Assembly (NCBI RefSeq): GCF_049446075.1
Contig: NZ_JBMSEB010000002.1
Span: 248,001-312,000 of the forward strand
Direction: 5' to 3'
Source of the DNA: Humibacter sp049446075
GTDB lineage: Bacteria; Actinomycetota; Actinomycetes; Actinomycetales; Microbacteriaceae
Length of the DNA stretch: 64,000 nt
Part shown: positions 50,597 through 60,112 of the stretch, one piece after another
How the letters are laid out: each line of letters starts with the position of its first letter
Numbering within the stretch: the first letter of the stretch is position 1
Notes under the pieces: generated by a model
The model's input: the letters and a program-made list of their open reading frames with translations, nothing else
Told to the model about the DNA's origin: nothing
Database searches by the model: none
Translations under genes and position numbers: made by a program

Positions 50597-51260
50597 GGCG
50601 TCGCCTCCGTGCGAGACCCACGACGGCGAACCCGGCCGTGACGGCAGCCACGCCGAGCAGTGCGGGTCCGAGCGGCGACGAGCCAGTTGGCGCCAGGCCG
50701 CCGGCAGGGATTTCGTCCGCGCCCGTCGCGTCGACCGTGAGGCGCAGCTCGAAACGTCCGGAGGCATCGGCGCGCGCGTCCGGCGGCATGGTGACGCGTG
50801 CCTGCACCCACATGCTCGCCGGCACCGGGCCAGATGTGCCGCTCAGGGATCGCGCGCCGTCGGGCAGGGCATCCGTAGGCGTGACGGGCAAGATGACTCG
50901 TTCGGCCGTCGGGCACGTCGTGCCACTCCACGCCGCGGCGCACCCGAGCAGCTCGACCTCCGTCGGCACGGACACGTCAGCGGCTGCCACCCCGCCGTTC
51001 GCGGTGAGGATGCCGACCACCGTGCTGACGGGCATCCGGTGCAGGGTCACTCCGACGTTCCACAGGGCGGGCGAATCCCGCGTCAGCGTGTGCACGGTGC
51101 CCGGAGGATCGCCTGCGAGCACGAGGGCCGGCGCCTGGTCCTGAACCCCCTGGCCGAGGGCAGCGGCCGGCCGCAGCAGGGCGAAACCAAGCACCGCGGC
51201 GACCGCGGAGACGGCCAGCACTGCCATGAGCATGGCCGTCTTCGCGCGTTCGGATGCCAC
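50589..51260 (-). CDS. Secreted protein with LAPTG sorting signal
   Basis: 223 residues: N-terminal signal/membrane helix, a beta-rich extracellular domain with one Cys pair, and a C-terminal sorting signal (LAPTG, then a hydrophobic helix and RRRRRG). LAxTG is the class E sortase motif of actinobacteria, so covalent wall attachment is likely. No sortase gene is in the window. Third gene of the SipW cluster. Confidence 0.8.
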   Translation of the reverse strand: MASERAKTAMLMAVLAVSAVAAVLGFALLRPAAALGQGVQDQAPALVLAGDPPGTVHTLTRDSPALWNVGVTLHRMPVSTVVGILTANGGVAAADVSVPTEVELLGCAAAWSGTTCPTAERVILPVTPTDALPDGARSLSGTSGPVPASMWVQARVTMPPDARADASGRFELRLTVDATGADEIPAGGLAPTGSSPLGPALLGVAAVTAGFAVVGLARRRRRG

Positions 51261-51263
51261 GGC

Positions 51264-51812
51264 TCACGCGCCTTCCGCGTGCCTGCCCGAGCGCTTGGCC
51301 TCGTCGCGCGGCCAGAGCACCCAGACGATCAGCGCAGCGACCGCGACAGTGAGCGCGCCAAGCACGAGCGGGTTGCCGAGCCAGACCACCACATACGCGA
51401 GTCCTGGCAGCGACAGCAGAACGAGCCGAACGGTGCGCACGGTGTAGGGCTGCGGGTCCGCGGACGCGTTGGCGTCACCCTTCAAAACCAGCTGAGCGGC
51501 ATCCCCGGGCGCGGGCCGAGTGCTGACCACGCGGTGAGTGATGGGAAGCGCGCCGGGTCGATCCACCGTGACGACCTGGCCGACGCGCGCGTCTCTGGCG
51601 GGAATCTGCTGCACGACGGCGAGGGATCCGGTGGGGATCTGCGGCGACATCGACCCGGTTCGGAACATGATCAGGCTGATGTGGAACACCACGGCGAGCA
51701 CGACCAGCAGGATGCATGCGGCACCGAGCACGGCAGCGACATTCAGCAGCGTGGTTCGCGTGATCGCCACGGCACGACGCGCCACGGTGGCGTCGATGGT
51801 GCCTGCGCTCAT
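51264..51812 (-). CDS. sipW: SipW-type signal peptidase I
   Basis: 182 residues. An N-terminal membrane helix (about 22-45) leads to the catalytic Ser in RTGSMSP (Ser54), then GSLAVVQ, and ITHRVV with His93 in place of the bacterial Lys, the Ser-His form of SipW/ER-type peptidases. A C-terminal pair of membrane helices follows. It would cleave the TasA-like proteins on either side. The ATG at 51812 is chosen. Confidence 0.9.
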   Translation of the reverse strand: MSAGTIDATVARRAVAITRTTLLNVAAVLGAACILLVVLAVVFHISLIMFRTGSMSPQIPTGSLAVVQQIPARDARVGQVVTVDRPGALPITHRVVSTRPAPGDAAQLVLKGDANASADPQPYTVRTVRLVLLSLPGLAYVVVWLGNPLVLGALTVAVAALIVWVLWPRDEAKRSGRHAEGA

Positions 51813-51837
51813 GACGACGTCTGCGGCCACACCGTGA

Positions 51838-52434
51838 TCAGCTCGACTGGGCGGCGAACTGCCAGGTTGCCGATCCGGTCTGCCCCTGCTGGAGGCCGGA
51901 GCCGGCGGTGACGACGACGCACACCTGCACGGCCGTACCCGCGGACGTCGTCGGGCTACCCGCCGAGAGCGCGAACGTTGGCGTGCCTGGCACCGTACCG
52001 ACCGCGGTTCCTGCGGGCACCAGGGTGGTGCCGGTCGCCGTTGCATTGCACGTTCCGGCCGCGGCGAGCTGCACCATGCTGTAGGTCAGATTCGTCACGG
52101 TGCCCGATGTGCCGCCCGACTGCAGGGTCACCGTCGCGTTGGCCGTGGTGCCTGCCCCCAGGCGCACCCAGTACGCCGAGTAGGTGGTCGCGCTCGGCGA
52201 CAGGTTGCTCACCCCGGCGCTGAAGGCCAAGGTCGCGCCCGGAGCGGTCGGATGCGACGCGTAGGCGGATCCGTCCGTCGATCCCTCGAAGGCGAACGTG
52301 CCTGCCTGGAACGTTCCGGTCGCGAACTCCGATGCATTCCACGCCGCGAGCGTGACGGCGGCGCCGACGCCGAGAACGACGCCGCCCGCCAGAATCGCCC
52401 GGATGATGCCTTTGCGTTTGCGTGTGACGGCCAT
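51838..52434 (-). CDS. TasA-like SipW-dependent secreted protein
   Basis: 198 residues. The signal peptide (RKRKGIIRAILAGGVVLGVGAAVTLAAW) ends in the SipW-type NASEFATGTFQAG motif; the mature domain is a beta sandwich rich in Thr, Gly and Ala with one Cys pair. TasA proteins of Bacillus polymerise into matrix fibres; a similar role is possible. It is the first gene of the four-gene cluster, 25 bp before sipW. Confidence 0.85.
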   Translation of the reverse strand: MAVTRKRKGIIRAILAGGVVLGVGAAVTLAAWNASEFATGTFQAGTFAFEGSTDGSAYASHPTAPGATLAFSAGVSNLSPSATTYSAYWVRLGAGTTANATVTLQSGGTSGTVTNLTYSMVQLAAAGTCNATATGTTLVPAGTAVGTVPGTPTFALSAGSPTTSAGTAVQVCVVVTAGSGLQQGQTGSATWQFAAQSS

Positions 52435-52616
52435 GGGCACGCCACCCCCCTGCATGCTCGATGTCCGGCCCGCCCCCGCGTTCCGCCGACCGTCCCCGTG
52501 CGGCCACTCGGAGTCAATCACGGCGGACCGAATGCCACCACCCCTCGTTGCGAGAACGAAATGTCCCCCGTGGCGACAAGGGCACCGGCGAAACGCACCG
52601 ACACGGCGGCCCGGGG

Positions 52617-52656
52617 TTTCGATACGCGGCGCTGCGCGTCGCTACTCAACCAGCGG
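52617..52656. repeat. TTTCGATACGCGG repeat overlapping the end of fprA
   Basis: Third copy of the repeat at 46718. It supplies the stop codon (TGA at 52646-52648) and last residues of the reductase gene. Confidence 0.75.
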
Positions 52657-54031
52657 TGGGGGTGGCGGGGGTGGCGGGATCGTTGGATGCCCGCACCATC
52701 TCGTCGCGCGGCACCACCTTGATGCGTGGGCGGCCCTCGGCTGCGCCAAGCGCCTGCTCGAACGCGTCGAGGTTGTGCCATCCGTCGAGGTTCGTGTACT
52801 CGATGCCGCGCGCGCTCAGCAGCTCGGTCACCGACTGCTCAGACGGATCGGCGGGGGTCCACCAGTTGCCGAGGTCGTTGATGAGGTGGGAGACGGTCTC
52901 CATAGCATCCGACTTGGTGTGGCCGATGAGGCCGACGGGACCGCGCTTGATCCACCCCGTGGCGTACACGCCGTAGAACTGCGTGTTGTCCTTCGCGTGC
53001 AGCACCTGGCCCTCGTGGTTCGGGATGACACCGTGCCGCTTGTCGAACGGGATGCCGGGCAGCGGCGAGCCGAAGTATCCAACGGCACGGTACGCCGCCT
53101 GCACCGGGATCTCGCGGATCTCCCCCGTGCCGAACACGCCGCCCTGACCGTCTGGGGCGGTTCGCTCGTACCTGATCGCCGAGACGCGGCCGGTGCCGCC
53201 GTCGACGAGCTCGATCGGTCGGGCGTAGAAGTGCAGGTGCAGCCTGCGGGATGCCTGTCCCACCTCGCGCTGCCGCCACTGCTGCAGCACACGGTCGATG
53301 ACGAGCACCTGCTTGTTGCCGGCGATCACCTGGCGGGCGTGCTCGTCGTAGTCGAAGTCCTCGTCGTACAGGATCATGTCCACGTCGCGCAGCTCGCCGA
53401 GCTCGCGCAGCTCGAGCGGCGTGAACTTCACGGATGTCGGTCCACGGCGCCCGAAGACGTGCACATCGGTCACTGGCGACTGCTTCAGCCCCTGGTAGAC
53501 GTTGTCCGGGATCTCGGTGGGGAGCAGGTCGTCTGCGTGCTTCGCGAGGATGCGCGAGACATCCAGCGCCACGTTGCCGTTGCCGACCACGGCGACGGAC
53601 TCCGCCTCGAGCGGCCAGGTGCGCGGATAGTCGGGATGCCCGTCGTACCAGCTCACGAATTCGGCGGCGCCGTACGAACCCTCGAGCTCGATGCCAGGGA
53701 TGTCGAGGTCGGCATCGCGCACGGCTCCCGTCGCGAAGATCACGGCGTTGTAGTGCTGCTTGAGGTCGTCGAGCGTGATGTCGGTGCCGAAGCGCACGTT
53801 GCCGAACAGGCGGATGTCGCCGCGGTCCAGCACCTCGCGCAGCGCCGTGATGATGCCCTTGATGCGTGGGTGATCCGGCGCCACTCCGTAACGCACGAGC
53901 CCGTACGGTGCGGGCAGTTGGTCGAAGAGATCGATCGACACGTCGAACTCGCGCTCCGCTTTGAGCAGGATGTCGGCGGCATAGATGCCGGCCGGTCCCG
54001 CCCCGACGATGGCCAGGCGGAGTTTGGTCAT
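52646..54031 (-). CDS. fprA: FprA-like ferredoxin/NADP oxidoreductase
   Basis: 461 residues. FAD-binding GAGPAGIYAADILLK at the start, PAPYGLVRYGVAPDHP, the NADP-binding VVGNGNVALDVSRIL, HVFGRRGP, and the C-terminal GWIKRGPVGLIGHTKSDAMET, all typical of actinobacterial adrenodoxin-reductase-like proteins. Transfers electrons between NADPH and ferredoxin. The ATG at 54031 is where homology starts; the C-terminus ends inside a dispersed repeat. Confidence 0.93.
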   Translation of the reverse strand: MTKLRLAIVGAGPAGIYAADILLKAEREFDVSIDLFDQLPAPYGLVRYGVAPDHPRIKGIITALREVLDRGDIRLFGNVRFGTDITLDDLKQHYNAVIFATGAVRDADLDIPGIELEGSYGAAEFVSWYDGHPDYPRTWPLEAESVAVVGNGNVALDVSRILAKHADDLLPTEIPDNVYQGLKQSPVTDVHVFGRRGPTSVKFTPLELRELGELRDVDMILYDEDFDYDEHARQVIAGNKQVLVIDRVLQQWRQREVGQASRRLHLHFYARPIELVDGGTGRVSAIRYERTAPDGQGGVFGTGEIREIPVQAAYRAVGYFGSPLPGIPFDKRHGVIPNHEGQVLHAKDNTQFYGVYATGWIKRGPVGLIGHTKSDAMETVSHLINDLGNWWTPADPSEQSVTELLSARGIEYTNLDGWHNLDAFEQALGAAEGRPRIKVVPRDEMVRASNDPATPATPTAG

Positions 54032-54197
54032 GAAGGTTTCCCTTTCGTAGTCGGCCGCGTCGATCGCTTCAGGTGCGTCGCCGCGTCGTGGCTCATCGCT
54101 TCGCGATCCATCTCGTCGTGCAGCCGCGTGCGCCGGATGCTTGTCGGCATGAAGGGCGCTGCTTGCGTGCATGACGGCATCCGTTCCCGTCGTGGGG

Positions 54198-55262
54198 TCA
54201 GCTGGACCGCTCGACGATCGTATCGGCGAACCGCGTGAGCGCCCGTTTCACCGACCCTTGAGGTAATGGTGCGATCGCCTGAACCGCTTCGTGCGCCCAG
54301 CGATGTGCCTCATCCAGCGTCTCCTGGGTGACCGGATGCTCGCGCAACGCCGTGACGACCTCGCTCACGTCCTTGGTGTCTGGCGCGCCGAGCACCTCGG
54401 TGTCGAGGCGGTCGAGCAGCGCTGCGGCTCGCGCGTCACCGGTGGATGCCAGCTCCCGCAGCTTGAGCAGAGGCAGGGTCGCCACGCCTGCGCGCAGGTC
54501 GGTGCCCGGCGTCTTGCCGGTCTCCGCACCCTTGCCGGAGAGGTCGATCACGTCGTCGATCAGCTGGAAGCCCACGCCGACCTTCTCGCCGAACTCCATG
54601 ACGGGCCGGATGTATTCCTCCGGGGCACCGGAGAACATGACACCCATCTGTGCGGCCGCGGCGATCAGGGACCCGGTCTTGTCGGCGAGCACGCCGATGT
54701 AGTGCTCGACCGGGTCGTCGCCCTCGTGCGGACCGATGGTCTCGTGCAGCTGGCCGAGGCACAACCGCTCGAACGTGTCCGACTGCAGCCGGATGGCGCC
54801 CTCGCCGAGACCTGCCACCAGCTGGCTCGCCCTCGCGAACAGCAGGTCACCCGTGAGCACGGCCACCGAGTTGCCCCACACGTGCTGCGCGCTCGGCACA
54901 CCGCGTCTCGTCTGTGCCTCGTCCATGACGTCGTCGTGGTACAGCGAGGCCAGGTGAGTGATCTCCACGGCCTGGGCGGCGTCGATCACCTCCGACGTTG
55001 CGCCCTCCCCGAGCTGGGCGGTGATGAGCGTGAGCATCGGACGCACGCGCTTGCCGCCTGCGTTCAGCAGGTAGCGCGCCGTGACGTCGGCAAGTTCATC
55101 CGCGAACCTGACCTGCTCGCGCAGACCTTGCTCCACCAGCTCCAGTCCCGCGTCGACATCGGCGGCGAAGCGCTTGTCCTTACCAGAGGCGAAGACGCGG
55201 TCGCCGAGGCCGAGCTGGCTCGTGAGGGTGGTCTCGCGGCGTGCGAGCGGCAGCGATGGCAC
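54198..55262 (-). CDS. Polyprenyl diphosphate synthase (menaquinone side chain)
   Basis: 354 residues. Long-chain trans-prenyltransferase motifs: GGKRVRPML, the first Asp-rich motif LYHDDVMDEAQTRRG and the second LIDDVIDLSGKG. It makes the isoprenoid tail from IPP and FPP. The GTG overlaps the menG stop by one base, which places it in the menaquinone operon. Chain length cannot be fixed by sequence; hepta- to nonaprenyl is expected. Confidence 0.93.
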   Translation of the reverse strand: MPSLPLARRETTLTSQLGLGDRVFASGKDKRFAADVDAGLELVEQGLREQVRFADELADVTARYLLNAGGKRVRPMLTLITAQLGEGATSEVIDAAQAVEITHLASLYHDDVMDEAQTRRGVPSAQHVWGNSVAVLTGDLLFARASQLVAGLGEGAIRLQSDTFERLCLGQLHETIGPHEGDDPVEHYIGVLADKTGSLIAAAAQMGVMFSGAPEEYIRPVMEFGEKVGVGFQLIDDVIDLSGKGAETGKTPGTDLRAGVATLPLLKLRELASTGDARAAALLDRLDTEVLGAPDTKDVSEVVTALREHPVTQETLDEAHRWAHEAVQAIAPLPQGSVKRALTRFADTIVERSS

Positions 55263-56035
55263 TATCTGCCGCCCTTCGATTCGGCGTGGGATGCCTCACC
55301 TGTTGCGCGATGGTCGGATCTCTGCGCCGAGTCGAGAGGAACGAAGCCGCGATGCAGCGCGACGATGCCGAACGTGAGGTTGCGGTAGGCGACGCGTTCG
55401 AATCCGGCGCGCCGGACCATGCCTGCCAGAGTGTGCTGATCCGGCCACTCCCTGATCGACTCCATGAGGTAGGAGTAAGCGACCGGATTGGACGACGCGA
55501 GGCGCGCGAACACCGGCATCCCGTATCGCAGGTAGGCGTAGTACGCGGCGCGGATGACGGATGCCGGCGGCCGCGAGAACTCGCACACCACGACCCTGCC
55601 CCCCGGCTTCGCAACCCGGAAGAATTCGCGCAGGGCGGCATCCGGGTCGACGATGTTGCGCAGCCCGAACGAGATGGTGACCGCATCGAAACTGTCGTCG
55701 TCGAAGGGCAGTTGCGTGGCATCCGCCTGCACGAACTCGACATTGGTGTTGCCGGCCTGGCGGCGCCGGCCGACGGCGATCATGCCTGGTGAGAAGTCTG
55801 CGGCGATGACGCGCGCGCCAGAGCGGGCGAGCGAGGCGCTGGACGTGCCGGTGCCGGCCGCGACGTCGAGCACGAACTGCCCTGGGCGGGGATCAACGGC
55901 CCGGGTGGTGGCGACGCGCCAGAGTGCGTCGATGCCGACGGTCGACATGGCGTTCATGCGATCGTATGCGGCCGAGACCTCATCGAACATCGAGGCGACG
56001 TCCGACGGCTGCTTGCTCAGGTCGGCCCTACTCAC
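55262..56035 (-). CDS. menG: Demethylmenaquinone methyltransferase
   Basis: 257 residues of the UbiE/MenG family: MFDEVSAAYDRMNAM, the SAM-binding VLDVAAGTGTSSASLA, TISFGLRNI and REFFRVAKPGGRVVVCEFSRP. Carries out the last methylation of menaquinone synthesis. The GTG start is preceded by TAAGCT at 7 nt. It is divergent from menF and co-translated with the prenyl synthase. A tail of about 25 extra residues is variable. Confidence 0.95.
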   Translation of the reverse strand: MSRADLSKQPSDVASMFDEVSAAYDRMNAMSTVGIDALWRVATTRAVDPRPGQFVLDVAAGTGTSSASLARSGARVIAADFSPGMIAVGRRRQAGNTNVEFVQADATQLPFDDDSFDAVTISFGLRNIVDPDAALREFFRVAKPGGRVVVCEFSRPPASVIRAAYYAYLRYGMPVFARLASSNPVAYSYLMESIREWPDQHTLAGMVRRAGFERVAYRNLTFGIVALHRGFVPLDSAQRSDHRATGEASHAESKGGR

Positions 56036-56173
56036 CCGGTCAAGCTTAGGGTGTGCGCGGCGATGCCGGGGGCCCGATCAGCGGGCGGAACGTCGCTTGT
56101 GGAGCGGCCGATCGCGGCAGTGTCTCTCCGGGGCGCGACGGCAACGCTCAGGGCTGCGACGTACGCTAGGGGC

Positions 56174-57421
56174 GTGACCGTAATCGCGACCCGAGTACAG
56201 GCGTTGACGGTCGAGACCACCCCCCTCGACGACGTCAGACACATCATTCCCTTCACGGACTCCCACGCTCCGCTTCTGTGGATGCGCAAGGGGGAAGGGA
56301 TCGCCGGTGTCGGCGAAGCGCTGCGGCTCGAGTTCCGCGGCGCTGACCGCATCGCTCGGGCCTCTGCCGCATGGAAACAGCTCGCGTCGGTGTCGAGCGT
56401 GCACGACACCGTGCGCGTGCCGGGGACGGGGCTGGTCGCTTTCGGGACTTTCGCGTTCGACGACGAAAGCGCCGCGGCGAGCGTGCTCGTCGTGCCGCAG
56501 GTCGTCATCGGCAGACGGGACGGACGCTCGTGGATCACGCGCATCCGCAGCTCCGACGCTCCCGCGATGCCGCCTGTGCCGCATCCCGAGTCGTTCGGCG
56601 CCGAGTACCGGCTCACGATGATGCCCGGCAAGCTCACGCGGGAGGCGTACAAGCGCGCGGTATCCGTCGCCGTCGAGCGCATCGGCCGCGGCGACCTCGA
56701 GAAGGTCGTGCTGGCGCGCGACCTGCACACCCACCTTCCGGCCGAGTCCGACGTGCGCCGGGCGCTCGTCGAACTCGCGCTCGGCTATCCGCAGTGCTGG
56801 ACATATGCCGTCGACGGCATTCTCGGTTCGAGCCCAGAGACGCTCGTGCGCGTGCATCACGGCACGATCGACGCGAGGGTGCTGGCCGGAACGAGCGGGC
56901 GTGGCAGAGACGCGGCATCCGATCACGACTCGGCAGACGAGTTGCTGCACAGCGCCAAGGATCGGGAAGAGCACGCCGTCGCGGTACGCAGCGTCATCGG
57001 CGCTCTGCGTCCACACACCTCGGCTCTGGAGGCGAGCGAAGCCCCGTTCCCGCTCAAACTGCCCAACCTCTGGCACCTGGCGACGGATGTCACGGGCACA
57101 CTGAACGACGGATCCGGATCGCTCGACCTGGTGGCCGGCTTGCACCCGACGGCCGCCGTTGCCGGAACCCCGACGGATGCCGCGGTGCGGCTCATCCGCG
57201 AGCTCGAGCCCTTCGATCGCGAGCGCTACGCCGGACCGGTCGGCTGGATCGGCGCAGACGGAGACGGCGAGTGGGCGATCGCGCTGCGATGTGCCCAGGT
57301 GACCTCGAACGGTGACATCACGGCGTATGCCGGTTGCGGCATAATGGCGGACTCCGTTCCGGAGCGCGAGCTGGCCGAGACCAGCATGAAGTTCCGACCG
57401 GTCACCGAGGCGTTCCAGTAG
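56174..57421 (+). CDS. menF: Isochorismate synthase
   Basis: 415 residues of the chorismate-utilising family: ISVAVERIGRGDLEKVVLARD-like core, SSPETLVRVHHGTIDARVLAGTSGRG, NLWHLATDVTG, LHPTAAVAGTP, and the C-terminal YAGPVGWIGADGDGEWAIALR and YAGCGIMADS. Converts chorismate to isochorismate at the start of menaquinone synthesis. The GTG at 56174 lies 6 nt after TACGCT. Its end overlaps the convergent PPK2 gene by 20 bp. Confidence 0.94.
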   Translation: MTVIATRVQALTVETTPLDDVRHIIPFTDSHAPLLWMRKGEGIAGVGEALRLEFRGADRIARASAAWKQLASVSSVHDTVRVPGTGLVAFGTFAFDDESAAASVLVVPQVVIGRRDGRSWITRIRSSDAPAMPPVPHPESFGAEYRLTMMPGKLTREAYKRAVSVAVERIGRGDLEKVVLARDLHTHLPAESDVRRALVELALGYPQCWTYAVDGILGSSPETLVRVHHGTIDARVLAGTSGRGRDAASDHDSADELLHSAKDREEHAVAVRSVIGALRPHTSALEASEAPFPLKLPNLWHLATDVTGTLNDGSGSLDLVAGLHPTAAVAGTPTDAAVRLIRELEPFDRERYAGPVGWIGADGDGEWAIALRCAQVTSNGDITAYAGCGIMADSVPERELAETSMKFRPVTEAFQ

Positions 57422-58289
57422 GGGCCAACGAGAGGCTCAGAAGCCGCTCGCGCTCTGCATCGACGTCGAAGTCGGCAGGCGGCCACTCGAGGTCGAAGTC
57501 CTCGAGTACGCCGAGAAGAAGCTGCTGCACCGCCAGCCGTGCGTACCACTTGTGGTCGGCCGGCACGACGTACCACGGCGCCTCCGGCGTCGATGTTCGC
57601 TCGATCGCGCGCTGATACGCCTCCTGATAGCGCGGCCACAGTGCCCGGTCGTCGACGTCGCCAGGGTTGTACTTCCAGTACTTCTCGGGGTCGTCCAGAC
57701 GTGCAAGGAGACGGCTCTTCTGCTCGTCGGCGCCGAGGTGCAGCATCACCTTCAGGATGCGTATTCCGGACTCGACCAGTTCGCTCTCGAAGTCGTTGAT
57801 CGCGCCGTATCGTCGTTCGATCTCATCCTCGGGGGCGAGCGAACGCACGCTGCCGGCCAAGACATCCTCGTAGTGCGAGCGGTCGAACACACCGATGATC
57901 CCGGGCTCCGGCACCTGCTTGCGAATGCGCCAGAGAAAGTCGTGCCGCAGTTCGGCTTCTGTGGGCGGCTTGAACGCGACGTACTTCACGCCCTGGGGGT
58001 TCACAGCACCGACGACGTGGGCGACGATGCCGCCCTTGCCCGACGTGTCCATGCCCTGCAGCACGAGAAGCACCGCACGTTGCCGCCCCGCGAACAGGCG
58101 CTCCTGCAGGTCGGCGAGCTGCTCGGATGCCGCACGTAACGCCTGCTTGCCTGCCTTCGACGATCCCGTGAATCCCGGTTTGCCTCCCGTCGGGATCTTC
58201 GACAGGTCGAACCCGTCTGCCGCGAGCAACTGCACCGCGGGATCCACGATCCAGCCGCTGCGGTCGGCCTTGCGTTTGCCCGTCGACAT
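57402..58289 (-). CDS. PPK2-family polyphosphate kinase
   Basis: 295 residues with Walker A VLQGMDTSGKGG, Walker B-like IIGVFDRSHYEDVL and the lid region VMLHLGADEQKSRLLARLDDPEKYWKYNPGD. PPK2 enzymes transfer phosphate between polyphosphate and nucleotides (class I form: NDP to NTP). Strong GGGAGG before the ATG at 58289. It lies between menF and menD but is not a menaquinone gene. Confidence 0.93.
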   Translation of the reverse strand: MSTGKRKADRSGWIVDPAVQLLAADGFDLSKIPTGGKPGFTGSSKAGKQALRAASEQLADLQERLFAGRQRAVLLVLQGMDTSGKGGIVAHVVGAVNPQGVKYVAFKPPTEAELRHDFLWRIRKQVPEPGIIGVFDRSHYEDVLAGSVRSLAPEDEIERRYGAINDFESELVESGIRILKVMLHLGADEQKSRLLARLDDPEKYWKYNPGDVDDRALWPRYQEAYQRAIERTSTPEAPWYVVPADHKWYARLAVQQLLLGVLEDFDLEWPPADFDVDAERERLLSLSLAPTGTPR

Positions 58290-58303
58290 CGTCGCCTCCC
58301 GCC

Positions 58304-60112
58304 TCAGCCGGTCAGCGGCACGTGAACGATGCTCGTTCCGTGCGGCGGAGCCGACAGCGCCTGGTCCAGCTCGCCGCGCGTCGCCACGCGGCGGTAGTTC
58401 CAACCATAGGCTTCGGCCAGTCGCTCCCACTCGACGCACTGCGGAGTGGTGAGCACGCGGCGCATGGCCTCGGGCGGCGCGGTCTGGGCGACCTCGAGCG
58501 AGTCGAAAATGGTTCCACCGCCGTCGTCTCCGACGACGACCTGCACCGTCGGGCGACGCTCGCCCTCACCGAACAGCAGCGCACCCGCGTCGTGCAGCAG
58601 GGCAAGGTCACCGAGAAGCACCCGCGTGGTGCCGTACGGGGCATCCGACTCGGCCTGCTGCGAGGCAAGGGCGATGCCGATGGCCGTCGAGATGGTGCCG
58701 TCGATGCCGGCGAGGCCGCGATTCGCATGCGCTCGGATCTTCTTGCCGGGCGCGAAGGCATCCAGGTCGCGGATGAGTCGCGACGCTCCCAGCACCAGCC
58801 GGTCGTGGGGCCAGGTGAACCGCCACAGCGCGTCGACGAGCATGCGCCGCGTCACTGATGCCCGCACGGCGGCGAGTTCCGACTTCGCGAAGGCGAGTCG
58901 TTGCTCGGGCGAATGCGAGCGGGCCGCCTCGATGTCGGGGGCGGCGTGGTCTGCGGTGCCGGAGGCATCCTCATCGAGGAGCGCCCGGCTGGCGAAGACC
59001 CATCGGCCGACCCAGGCGCGCGCCTCGGCGTTCGTGGGGTCGTGGTCGCGCGCGTCGACGGACGCCACGACCGTTGCGGAGCGCGCTGGGTCGTACACCT
59101 CCTCGCCCACGGGCGCGACGACCACGGTCTCGATGTCGTCTCTGTGCAGCAGGGCGGGCACCTCGCGGCTAAGCGTCGGATGTCCGAAGACGACGGCTCG
59201 CTGCACCGCGCCGCCGAACTCAGGCTCGCGCAGCAACTGCCGGTACGCGACGACGAGGTTCGGACCGAAGCGGGATCCACTGGACGGCTCCGCGATGAGG
59301 GGCCAGCCGCCCGCCCTGGCGAGTGCCTCGGCCTCGGGGCCTGCGGCGTTTCCGGCGATGACGATGGTGCGGGGCCCGGGTGCCAGGGAGAGGTGCTGGC
59401 GGGTGAGAGCTGCGGGGTGAACGACGGGAGAATCGCTGCCGATGCCGTCCCGGATGGCCTGCTCGGCGCCGGCTGCGGCCACGTGCGCGGCGAAGGAGCC
59501 GAGGTCTGGCACCGCGGCGGACAGCGGCTCGCGGAAGGCGAGATTCAGGTGAACGGGGCCGGTCTCATCCAGGGCGGCCGACCATGCCTGAGTGGCGAGG
59601 CGGGTGTAGGCATCCGTCTCGCCGGTCGCCCCCGTCGGAGCAGCAACGTCGAGCGCGCGGCGGGCTGCCGCGCCGTACATGCCGGCCTGCACCGTCGTCT
59701 GATTCGAGCGGATGCCCCTCATCTGCACCGGCCGGTCCGCGGTGAGCATCAGCATGGGGAGGTTCGAATGGTGCGCCTCGAGTACGGCCGGGAGAAGGTT
59801 GGCCGTCGCTGTACCACTCGTGGTGACGATGGCAGCAGGATGCCCGGTCTCTGCCGCGATGCCGAGCGCGAGGAATCCCGCAACGCGCTCGTCGATGCGC
59901 ACGTGCAGCTCCACGGCGCCGACGCGCTCGAGCTCGGCGGCGACCAGTGCGAGCGCCTGCGAGCGCGACCCGGGTGCGAGCACGATGTGCCGCAGGCCCT
60001 CGCGCACGAGCTGGGTGAGGAGCGCGAGCGCGGCATCCGTCGCCGGATTGCCCGTGGTGGTCACAGGGGTGCGGTCGCGCCCGGGCTCCCGCGCATGCGC
60101 GGGTTCAGCCAT
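58304..60112 (-). CDS. menD: 2-succinyl-5-enolpyruvyl-6-hydroxy-3-cyclohexene-1-carboxylate synthase
   Basis: 602 residues, a ThDP enzyme: N-terminal PYR domain (RHIVLAPGSRSQALAL, HVRIDERVAGFLALG with the catalytic Glu, TSGTATANLLPAVLEAHHSNLPMLMLTADRP), a middle domain, and the C-terminal PP domain (ANRGLAGIDGTISTAIG, LLGDLALLHDAG). It adds 2-oxoglutarate to isochorismate. Overlaps the PLDc_N gene upstream by 8 bp. Confidence 0.95.
   Translation of the reverse strand: MAEPAHAREPGRDRTPVTTTGNPATDAALALLTQLVREGLRHIVLAPGSRSQALALVAAELERVGAVELHVRIDERVAGFLALGIAAETGHPAAIVTTSGTATANLLPAVLEAHHSNLPMLMLTADRPVQMRGIRSNQTTVQAGMYGAAARRALDVAAPTGATGETDAYTRLATQAWSAALDETGPVHLNLAFREPLSAAVPDLGSFAAHVAAAGAEQAIRDGIGSDSPVVHPAALTRQHLSLAPGPRTIVIAGNAAGPEAEALARAGGWPLIAEPSSGSRFGPNLVVAYRQLLREPEFGGAVQRAVVFGHPTLSREVPALLHRDDIETVVVAPVGEEVYDPARSATVVASVDARDHDPTNAEARAWVGRWVFASRALLDEDASGTADHAAPDIEAARSHSPEQRLAFAKSELAAVRASVTRRMLVDALWRFTWPHDRLVLGASRLIRDLDAFAPGKKIRAHANRGLAGIDGTISTAIGIALASQQAESDAPYGTTRVLLGDLALLHDAGALLFGEGERRPTVQVVVGDDGGGTIFDSLEVAQTAPPEAMRRVLTTPQCVEWERLAEAYGWNYRRVATRGELDQALSAPPHGTSIVHVPLTG

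Noticed and set aside
52298..54238. 646-codon frame opposite fprA
   Set aside because: No domain, valine/arginine-rich shadow of the reductase gene.
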